The position numbers were made by a program, and so were the translations under genes. 64,000 nt of DNA from an uncultured Oscillospiraceae bacterium (GTDB lineage Bacteria; Bacillota; Clostridia; Oscillospirales; Oscillospiraceae), in contig CAJULD010000013.1 of NCBI GenBank assembly GCA_910587505.1, forward strand, positions 3,136 through 67,135, in the 5' to 3' direction. This document shows, piece by piece, positions 57,824-64,000 of this stretch. A model generated the notes under the pieces. The model made no database searches and was not told the origin of the DNA. It saw only the letters and a list, made by a program, of their open reading frames with translations. The first letter of the stretch is position 1. Each line of letters opens with the position of its first letter.

Positions 57824-59221
57824 TTACCCCCAGCAGCGCATGGCGAAGGCGCGCATGGAATCCCGGCTGTGGGCGGCGACCTCCTCCTCGCTCTGGATAT
57901 CCGGCCAATCCGACCAGATGGAGTAGCAGCAGCCCAGCATCTGCTCCGACGCCTCCGGCGGGAGGATCTGCGGCCCGCAGAGGGGATGGGTGGGGAACAT
58001 GCCGGGATGCCACTCGTGAAGAATCTTCTCCGGATCCGGGTCAGAATAGTCCTTCCGCTTCAGCAGGATATAGTACAGGTAATCGCTGTGATAATTGACC
58101 ACCTGGTATCCCCGGTCCAGAAAGGCCTGCAGCGGGGCCATACCCTTGTCCCAGTTGCTCCAGAAGGCGATCTGTACCTCCCGGTCCAGCTCGACCTTCT
58201 GCCCCGCGTCCGGACGGTAGAGTCCGTCGTTCCACACCCGGACCTGGAAGCCCAGGGAACGGACGTGGGCGATGACCTCGTTGAGGAACTCCACATAGGC
58301 GTCCACTCCGCCGTACTGAGGCCCCAGATGCTCCCTGGCGTAGTCCACCAGCACGGGGAATCGCTCGAAGTGATTAAAGTCAATAAATTCATCCCCTCCG
58401 ATATGGAAGGTCTTCGACCCGGCGAACAGCTCCGCGTATTCGTCGATCAGCTCCAGAAGGAACTGCCGGGCCTCCGGCAGCGCGATATTCAGCGCGGAGT
58501 GCAGCGGTTCCGCCATTTCTCTGGGCAGCTGCCACCTGGGGTGCTCCTGGAGCGCCTGACCCAGATGGCCGGGACAGTCCAGCGCCGGGTTGATGTCGAT
58601 CTGATAGGCTCCGGCCAGCCGGATGATCTCCTTTACATCCGCCTTGCTCAGATGATGCAGGGAGGGCGCCTCCGGATGCCTGTCGGAGGCGATGCGGAAT
58701 CCCTCGGTTTCGGAGAAGTGGAACCACAGGACGTTCATCCGGCAGCGGGACATCTCCCGGAGCAACGCCATGATCCATTCCCTGGTATAGAACTTTCTGG
58801 CCGTATCCAGATGGAGCCCCCGCTCCCCCGTCAGGGGATAGTCCACAATCCGGCCGCAGGGCAGGCCGTCCTCTTCCAGCGCCTCCAGAACCCTGCGCAG
58901 GCCATAGAGCACCCCTCGCTCCGACTGGGCCGTCAGCTCCGCCGCCGGTCCCGCCTCGATCACATATCCTTCCCCGAAGGTCTTTACGCCCTTCAGCGCC
59001 TCCGGGTCTCCCCCCCGGAGGACCAGGTCTCCGGGCCGGGGTTCCTCACCCGCCAGCCGCCGGACCTCCCGCAAAAACGGGTATTCCTCCGCCAGCAGCG
59101 CCGTGCATGCCTCCAGACGCTCCGCGGGGATCGTCCCCTCCGCCAGGATGATCCGTCCGGACAGACGCCACGTTCCCTCTTCCTGCGCCTCCCGGCGCTT
59201 TGGCTGCATAAACCGCTCCAT
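57824..59221 (-). CDS. GH20 beta-N-acetylhexosaminidase-like enzyme
   Basis: A 465-residue glycoside hydrolase family 20 protein. The N-terminal GH20b-like domain contains EGYVIEAGPAAELTAQSERGVLYGL. The catalytic barrel starts GERGLHLDTARKFYTREWIMALL, has NPALDCPGHLGQAL, and the Asp-Glu catalytic pair is in FHIGGDEFIDF. No signal peptide is present at ATG 59221 (GGAGG upstream), so it should work in the cytosol on imported amino-sugar oligosaccharides, unlike secreted hexosaminidases. The FWSNWDKG and HSDYLYY segments follow the usual C-terminal sugar-binding positions. It shares a region with ROK and GH3 genes. Confidence 0.88.
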   Translation of the reverse strand: MERFMQPKRREAQEEGTWRLSGRIILAEGTIPAERLEACTALLAEEYPFLREVRRLAGEEPRPGDLVLRGGDPEALKGVKTFGEGYVIEAGPAAELTAQSERGVLYGLRRVLEALEEDGLPCGRIVDYPLTGERGLHLDTARKFYTREWIMALLREMSRCRMNVLWFHFSETEGFRIASDRHPEAPSLHHLSKADVKEIIRLAGAYQIDINPALDCPGHLGQALQEHPRWQLPREMAEPLHSALNIALPEARQFLLELIDEYAELFAGSKTFHIGGDEFIDFNHFERFPVLVDYAREHLGPQYGGVDAYVEFLNEVIAHVRSLGFQVRVWNDGLYRPDAGQKVELDREVQIAFWSNWDKGMAPLQAFLDRGYQVVNYHSDYLYYILLKRKDYSDPDPEKILHEWHPGMFPTHPLCGPQILPPEASEQMLGCCYSIWSDWPDIQSEEEVAAHSRDSMRAFAMRCWG

Positions 59222-59449
59222 GTTTCTTTTTTCCTCCATTCTCCTGATAAAGCCGGTCTCCCGGAAGCTGTCTTCATCCTTTTTCTGAAAGAAAAAAGAT
59301 GAAAAAGAACTTTCAGGAAGGGCTGTTCCCTGCTCTGCAGGGGTGGGTGAAACAGTCTTCCAGATGATTCTGCAAAATCCGCAGGGGCGGCGGGTCCGGG
59401 CATTGGGCGGCCCACCGGGCAAGCCCAACACGCTCCCGCCAAAGCCTGA
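59222..59449. repeat. Gap with family-C hairpin
   Basis: CATCCTTTTTCTGAAAG/AAAAAAGATG near 59276-59303 forms a stem followed by AAAAAGAACTTTCAGGAAG, the family-C arrangement. The rest holds GC-rich palindromes and no gene. Confidence 0.5.
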
Positions 59450-60343
59450 CTACAGCAACCCGCCCCGCTCCGCGTAGGCGTCCATGGCCAGCTTTACCGC
59501 GCCCAGCACGCCCTGGTCGCCGCCCAGACTGACCGGAACAATGTACTCGTCCAGATTGTCCAGGCCCTTTCCCTGAATATAGCCCCGCAGCTGGCGGCGG
59601 ACCTCCTTCCGTACCAGAGGGAGCATCTGCTCCTGCCGCATGACGCTGCCCCCCAGAACGATCCGCTCCGGGGAAATCACCATGATATAGCTGCAAAGCG
59701 CCTGGGCAATGTAGTAGGCCTCCATCTCCCATACCGCAGTGCACTCCGCCAGCTCCTCCGCCCGGCGGCCCCAGCGCCGCTCGATAGCCGGCTCGCTGGC
59801 CAGCCCCTCCAGGCAGTTGGGATGATAGGGACAGACCCCGCACACCATGGGGTCGTCCGCCCGGCGGTCCATAAAAATATGCCCGCCCTCCGGGTGAAGC
59901 ATCCCGTGGTGAGGCCTGCCGTTGATGATGATGCCCAGACCGATACCGGCGTCCACGGTGACATAGATGCTGTCGGACACCGAACGGGTGCACCCCCACA
60001 CCGCCTCCCCCAAAGCGGCGGCGTTGACGTCGGTGTCAATCCCCACCGGAACGCCCAGCGCTTCCTCAAACCGCCGGAGGATGGGAAATCCTCTCCAGTC
60101 CAGCTTGGGGGAGGACTGGATGGCGCCGTAGGTAGGAGACGACCGGTCCAGGTCCACCGGTCCAAAGCAGGCCACGCCCATGGCGGCCACGCCCTTCCCC
60201 CGAAAAAAATTCAGGAGCTCTGGCATGGTGGTTTCCGGAATCCGGAAGGGAACGCTGGTCCGCTCCAGAATCTTCCCCTGGGCATTGGCCACAACGCACA
60301 CCATCTTTGCGCCGCCTGCCTCCAGCGCGCCAAAATGCGGCAT
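59450..60343 (-). CDS. ROK-family sugar kinase (fructokinase-like)
   Basis: A 297-residue ROK kinase closest in pattern to Bacillus fructokinase. The start GALEAGGAKMVCVVA is the phosphate-binding region, ASP/Asn catalysis is in GIDTDVNAAALGEA, and the zinc-binding motif is HPEGGHIFMDRR with CGVCPYHPNCLEGLASEPAIERRWG. The usual GTGIGGG loop reads DAGIGLG. With GH20 and GH3 neighbours it could phosphorylate a hexose or amino sugar released by them, but the fructokinase-like pattern does not fix this. ATG 60343 follows GGGGGTGA. Confidence 0.87.
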   Translation of the reverse strand: MPHFGALEAGGAKMVCVVANAQGKILERTSVPFRIPETTMPELLNFFRGKGVAAMGVACFGPVDLDRSSPTYGAIQSSPKLDWRGFPILRRFEEALGVPVGIDTDVNAAALGEAVWGCTRSVSDSIYVTVDAGIGLGIIINGRPHHGMLHPEGGHIFMDRRADDPMVCGVCPYHPNCLEGLASEPAIERRWGRRAEELAECTAVWEMEAYYIAQALCSYIMVISPERIVLGGSVMRQEQMLPLVRKEVRRQLRGYIQGKGLDNLDEYIVPVSLGGDQGVLGAVKLAMDAYAERGGLL

Positions 60344-60659
60344 GTTTTGATCACCCCCATTGCATACTTTTCCACATACAGCGTAACATGTTCTGCCCGC
60401 AAGCTCAATTGCAAAAAGGATATAATATAATATGGATTCGATGGTTTTCTGTTTCCCATTGGAGCCTCTCTCCCCTATCCTGCACTAACACATAACTTTT
60501 CTTTGCCGAAAAGGTATGTTATAGATATTTATAAATATGAATAAGAAACATTTCAGAAAATTGTGGTTGCCTGTCCCACGGCACAGTCGTATGATAGATG
60601 CAATTGCAGGGCAATTGCATCGTCCTGCCAGGACGGAGGGCCGACTTTATGAGGACGAC

Positions 60660-61508
60660 ATGTACCGTTTATTAATTGTTGACAGGGACGACGAAGTGTG
60701 CGAGACGATCCGCTATCTGCTGGACTGGCATCAGTACGGCATTTCCAGCATCCTGACCGTGTCCTCCTATGGCAGCGCGATCAACGGCATTATGGATTTC
60801 AAACCCCACATTGCCCTGGTGGAGGCGGAGCTGGGCGAGCACTGGGGATATGAGCTGGCAGAGCACGTGCGGGACGCAGGGGGCAAAACCGTATTCTGCC
60901 TCATGAGCGGCCGGGAGGATTTCCAGTACGTCCGAAAGGCCATGCGGGCCGGGGTCCGCGACTACCTGCTCAAGCCCATTAACACCAAGGAGCTGCGGGA
61001 TTTCGTGGAGCGCACCATTGTCCGGGACCTTCAGGGGGTCCTTCCGGAGCGGCCCCGCACCCAGCCGGAGGTGGACCCGGTGCTTCAGGTGGCCTACAGT
61101 CAGCTCTCCCGGATTACGGCCAAGATCATCCTGATCGTCAAGAGCAACTACCGCCGCAGCCAGTCCCTGACCAGCATTGCGGAAACGCTGAATATGTCCA
61201 GCAAGTATATCGGCCGCATCTTCCTGCGGGACACGGGGATGAAGTTCTCCGAATACCTGACCGCCTACCGGATGATCCAGGCCCGGCGGCTGATCGAGAA
61301 CACCCAGGAGAAGATCTCCGTCGTCGCCAGCATGGTGGGATACAGCCAGCTGAACAACTTCTACGTCCATTTCAAAAGCTACTATCACATCTCTCCCAGC
61401 GCTCTGCGCCGCTTTGACGACGGGGAATCGCCGCCGCCTCTGCCCTCAGGGCCCGGCATCGAGGACGCTGCGGCCCTGGCGGAGGAGACGTCGCGCCTGA
61501 CGCAGTGA
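60660..61508 (+). CDS. AraC-type response regulator with atypical receiver
   Basis: A 282-residue two-domain regulator. Residues 1-120 are a CheY-like receiver (YRLLIVDRDDE with acidic pocket D8/D10/D11, the Ser in CLMSG and the conserved Lys in DYLLKP). At the phosphorylation position the usual Asp is Glu55 (PHIALVEAEL). Residues ~180-270 are an AraC/XylS double helix-turn-helix (SLTSIAETLNMSSKYIGRIF, then EKISVVASMVGYSQLNNFYVHFKSYYHISPS). Such YesN-like regulators usually control sugar uptake with a sensor kinase, but none is adjacent. ATG 60660 follows GAGGAC. Probably acts on nearby glycan genes and yesL. Confidence 0.85.
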   Translation: MYRLLIVDRDDEVCETIRYLLDWHQYGISSILTVSSYGSAINGIMDFKPHIALVEAELGEHWGYELAEHVRDAGGKTVFCLMSGREDFQYVRKAMRAGVRDYLLKPINTKELRDFVERTIVRDLQGVLPERPRTQPEVDPVLQVAYSQLSRITAKIILIVKSNYRRSQSLTSIAETLNMSSKYIGRIFLRDTGMKFSEYLTAYRMIQARRLIENTQEKISVVASMVGYSQLNNFYVHFKSYYHISPSALRRFDDGESPPPLPSGPGIEDAAALAEETSRLTQ

Positions 61509-61603
61509 CAGAGGACTTCGTCTCCCTGCTTTTTCGTGAGCGAAAAAGTGTGAAAAAGAGCTTTCAGGATTTGCATTTTTTATCGGAATGCGGTATGATA
61601 TTT

Positions 61604-61767
61604 AAAAGCTGTACCAACAGGCGGGAACACACATCCTGACGGGAAAATTTTCCGTCAGGACTGCGTCAGAAAAGCCTGGAATCCGTCAGGATTCCTGCGC
61701 CTTCCTTCCCTGCCGGTCGAAAATTTTTCCCGTCAGTCTGCGCGCTTCGCCTGTTGGTACAGCTTCT
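61604..61767. mobile_element. Family-A MITE-like element, copy 2 (164 bp)
   Basis: Ends AAAAGCTGTACCAACAGGCG and CGCCTGTTGGTACAGCTTCT are near-perfect inverted repeats of 20 bases. The reverse complement aligns along its full length with 8571-8734. Inside are TCCTGACGGGAAAATTTTCC and its mirrored partner. It lies directly upstream of the yesL-like ribosome site. Confidence 0.82.
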
Positions 61768-61789
61768 TAATGATAAGGAGGGTTCGGGT

Positions 61790-62461
61790 ATGAGAAAGCT
61801 GTTTGACCTGGACAACCCGGTATTCCAGGTAATCTCCCGCCTGACAGATCTGACAATTCTGGGCCTTTTGTGTCTGGTGTGCTGCGTGCCGGTATTCACG
61901 GTGGGTACGGCGGTCACCGCCCTGTTCAAGGCGGTGTACGACCTGACCATCGACCGGGGCGGCGGCATTATGAAGCTCTACTTCCGGTCCTTCCGGGACA
62001 ACTTCCGGCAGACCGTCGCCGCCTGGCTGCTGGCGCTGTTGGGATTTGCCGCCCTGCTTTGCGACTGGCTTCTGCTGCGGCTGTACTTTGAGGGGACCGC
62101 CTATACCGTGCTGGCCTGCGCCGTGATCGGACTGGCACTGTCCCTGGAGGGACTGCTGTGCTATCTCTTCCCTTTGATCGCCCGGTATAACAATACGCTG
62201 CTGCATCACGTCCACAACGCCGGCATCCTCATGATCCGCTATCTCCCCAGGACGCTGTTGATGATCCTCATCCAGATGCTGCCGCTGCTGATGGCCAGCT
62301 ATATGCCCTATGTACTCATCCAGACGCTGCTGCTGTGGATTCTCTTTGCCCCCGGCTTCTCCGCCCAGATCAACGCCTTCCTCATCCGGCCTGTTTTCGA
62401 CAGGCTGGAAGAGGCCCCCGCCGCCGGCGAGGCAGGAGCGGCAGAGGAGACAGAAGAATAG
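61790..62461 (+). CDS. DUF624/YesL-family membrane protein
   Basis: A 223-residue protein with about five membrane spans. It matches the YesL (DUF624) pattern: N-terminal LDNPVFQVISRLTDLTILGLLCLVCCVPVFTVG, then TALFKAVYDLTIDRGGGIMKLYFRSFRDNFRQ, and an acidic C-terminal tail. YesL proteins accompany YesM/YesN two-component systems and sugar ABC transporters in Firmicutes. Here it follows the YesN-like regulator, which supports a link, although the family-A element has been inserted between them. AAGGAGGG precedes ATG 61790. Confidence 0.85.
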   Translation: MRKLFDLDNPVFQVISRLTDLTILGLLCLVCCVPVFTVGTAVTALFKAVYDLTIDRGGGIMKLYFRSFRDNFRQTVAAWLLALLGFAALLCDWLLLRLYFEGTAYTVLACAVIGLALSLEGLLCYLFPLIARYNNTLLHHVHNAGILMIRYLPRTLLMILIQMLPLLMASYMPYVLIQTLLLWILFAPGFSAQINAFLIRPVFDRLEEAPAAGEAGAAEETEE

Positions 62462-62474
62462 CACCTGCAAAACG

Positions 62475-62499
62475 GCCCCGGTCCTGCATGGACCGGGGC
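62475..62499. terminator. Terminator between yesL-like and GH3 genes
   Basis: GCCCCGGTCC and GGACCGGGGC form a perfect 10-bp stem with a 5-base loop between converging genes; the T tract is weak. Confidence 0.6.
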
Positions 62500-62565
62500 T
62501 GTCGCTTATTGTCCAAAAAATCTTATTTCGTGCCTTCCGCCGGAGGCAGCAGCGGCGGCTCTGGT

Positions 62566-64000
62566 TTAAATCAGAAATTCCCCCCTGAGAAGCTCTTCCC
62601 CCCCATCCCGGAGAAACCATTCGATTTTTCCCGGCGGCAGGACCTCCCGGCCGCGGGCGTCCCACTGAACAAGACTTTCCTGTGGGATCTCCAGACGAAC
62701 GGTTTTCTCCTGGCCGGGAGCCAGCTCCAGCTTGTCAAAGGCGCACAGCGACCGTATCCGTGAGGTAACTGCCCCCTGGGTGCGGTGAAGATACAGCTGG
62801 GGCACGGCGCAGGCCGTCCGCTCCCCCGCGTTGCGGACGGCGGCGGTCACGGCCAGCCCGCCGTCTCCGGGAGCGGAGACCAGCGTATAGACAAATCGGG
62901 TGTAGGTCAGGCCGCAGCCAAAGGCATAGCGGGGCCGGCCCACGTCGTAGTAGCGCATGTTCTGATAGGAATCCTTGCCGTTGTAATAAACCGGCAGCTG
63001 CCCCGCCCGGTCCGGCAGAGACACAGGCAGCCGCCCCGCCGGAGCGATCTCCCCGAAGAGCAGCTTCGCCAGCGCGTCTCCTCCGGTGAGGCCGGGATAG
63101 AAGCAGCAGAAAATGGCGTCGGAGCAGGCGTCCACGTCCTCCATCTCACAGGGCCGCCCCTGGATCAGGACTGTCGCCACCGGCTTTCCGGTTCCCCGCA
63201 GCCGCCGGAGCAGCGCCAGCTGGTCCCCCGGCAGGCGCAGCAGAGCCGCGTCCACGTTCTCCCCGCAGTCCATACCGGCCTCCGTCTGATCCGCCAGGGC
63301 CCCGTTGTCCTGAAAGACGCCGCCCTCGAAGCGGCTGGACGTCCCCCCCAGCGCCGCCACGATCAAGTCCGCTTCCGCCGCCGCCTGTTCCGCTGCCGCC
63401 AGCATCTCCGGGTCGGAGGCAAAGCGGGGACAGCCGGGATGATACAACAGCTCCACCGGGCTGTCATGAGACCGGATCCAGCGCGCCAGCCCCTGCCGGA
63501 GCGTCGCGCCGGTCCCCGGCCGGACGGGGGGCGTGTAATCCCCCAGCTGGCAGTACAGATCGTCCGCGTTGGGCCCGGTGAGCAGCACCCGCAGGGGCCT
63601 TGTCCCGTCCAGGGGCAGCAGGCCGCCCCTGTTTTTCAGCAGCACCGCGCTCTCCTCCGCCAGGCGCGCCGCCTGGGGATGGGTTTTCATAGTGAAGCCC
63701 TGCCATAAATTGTTTTCCGGGAGGAAAGGCTCCTCAAAAAGCCCCCGGCGGAATTTCAGCGTCAGCACCCGGCCCGCCGCCTCATCGATCCGCTCCTCCC
63801 GGACCAGCCCCCGCTCCACCGCTTCCTCCAGCCGCCCGAAGGCCGTGTCCCACAGCCCCAGGTCCACCCCGGCCTCCAGCGCCAGCGCCCCGGAGGCCGT
63901 CCGGTCGCCGGTAACGGCGTCCAGCTGGTCGATGGCCACCCCATCGCTGACCACCAGCCCGGAAAAGCCGAACTCCTCCCGCAGCAGGTCCCGCAGCAGC
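62566..64000 (-). CDS. GH3 beta-glucosidase-like enzyme, 5' end outside window
   Basis: The C-terminal ~478 residues of a glycoside hydrolase family 3 protein; the frame runs unbroken into the window edge. The catalytic nucleophile region reads FGFSGLVVSDGVAIDQ, followed by the (alpha/beta)6 sandwich (AEESAVLLKNRGGLLPLD, GPNADDLYCQLGDY, LIVAALGG, VLIQGRPCEM) and the C-terminal fibronectin-like domain (YAFGCGLTYTRFVYT, VRNAGERTACAVPQLYL). It would release beta-linked glucose or xylose, or related sugars, from oligosaccharides. It has no neighbour in the window on its 5' side. Confidence 0.9.
   Translation of the reverse strand, partial: LLRDLLREEFGFSGLVVSDGVAIDQLDAVTGDRTASGALALEAGVDLGLWDTAFGRLEEAVERGLVREERIDEAAGRVLTLKFRRGLFEEPFLPENNLWQGFTMKTHPQAARLAEESAVLLKNRGGLLPLDGTRPLRVLLTGPNADDLYCQLGDYTPPVRPGTGATLRQGLARWIRSHDSPVELLYHPGCPRFASDPEMLAAAEQAAAEADLIVAALGGTSSRFEGGVFQDNGALADQTEAGMDCGENVDAALLRLPGDQLALLRRLRGTGKPVATVLIQGRPCEMEDVDACSDAIFCCFYPGLTGGDALAKLLFGEIAPAGRLPVSLPDRAGQLPVYYNGKDSYQNMRYYDVGRPRYAFGCGLTYTRFVYTLVSAPGDGGLAVTAAVRNAGERTACAVPQLYLHRTQGAVTSRIRSLCAFDKLELAPGQEKTVRLEIPQESLVQWDARGREVLPPGKIEWFLRDGGEELLRGEFLI

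Noticed and set aside
1..64000. CRISPR array, prophage, tRNA or rRNA genes
   Set aside because: No regularly spaced direct repeats, phage structural genes, tRNA cloverleaf with CCA-type end, or rRNA-like sequence was noticed while reading both strands; a short tRNA could still be missed by eye.

Overview
The window looks like chromosome of an anaerobic, endospore-forming, high-GC gut Firmicute of the Oscillospiraceae type (Flavonifractor/Pseudoflavonifractor/Oscillibacter-like). This is inferred from Clostridia-style gene content (spoIIE, dipicolinate synthase genes, acetate kinase, a CooS-type carbon monoxide dehydrogenase with ferredoxin and NADH oxidoreductase partners, DarA, QueH), GC-rich coding DNA with strong GGAGG ribosome binding sites, and A/T-rich hairpin repeats in many gaps. 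About 59 protein genes, two of them cut by the window edges, and one large structured RNA are supported. No tRNA, rRNA, prophage, IS transposase or CRISPR array was seen.

Layout. 1-10.4 kb: a DMT permease, a PLP lyase, a lipoprotein with tmcAL, then ackA, an SDR reductase, a HAD phosphatase and an abnormally extended acetyltransferase. 8.8-22.2 kb, all minus: spoIIE, a YciI protein, an M28-like protein, then recN, argR, nadK and tlyA. These are followed (reading backwards) by five accessory genes, dxs and oapA. This is the classic dxs-tlyA-nadK-argR-recN block with inserted genes. 22.2-25.5 kb: a solute-binding lipoprotein and, behind a near-consensus minus promoter, a ~660-nt non-coding region that I read as OLE RNA, the large RNA that pairs with OapA. 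25.9-36.2 kb, minus: housekeeping genes (M18 aminopeptidase, coaE, sua5, prfA, ABC-F, murF), many with ATGA overlaps.

36.6-43.1 kb, plus: queH, then a catabolic-looking operon (class III aminotransferase, two-domain class II aldolase, TetR regulator, FGGY sugar kinase, GtrA protein) with a palindromic operator just after its promoter. 43.2-47.6 kb, minus: a UPF0340 protein, a MATE transporter, cysS and cysE. 47.9-54.7 kb, plus: a DEAD-box helicase, a peptide-type binding lipoprotein, and cooS-cooF-FNOR. 55-57.6 kb: a DUF2284 protein, darA, dpaA and dpaB. 57.8-64 kb: a glycan-related set (GH20, ROK fructokinase-like, AraC-type response regulator, YesL-like protein, GH3 cut by the window end).

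Most unusual points: (1) OLE RNA plus OapA, separated by an inserted lipoprotein gene. (2) A CooS that keeps all cluster ligands but lacks the catalytic His and Lys of model CODHs. (3) Two families of small inverted-repeat (MITE-like) elements, one with two 164-bp copies 53 kb apart in opposite orientation, plus a third family of terminator-like A/T hairpins. (4) An acetyltransferase reading through a terminator and stopping inside such an element. (5) A response regulator with Glu at the phosphorylation site. (6) The TetR-controlled aminotransferase/aldolase/kinase operon.
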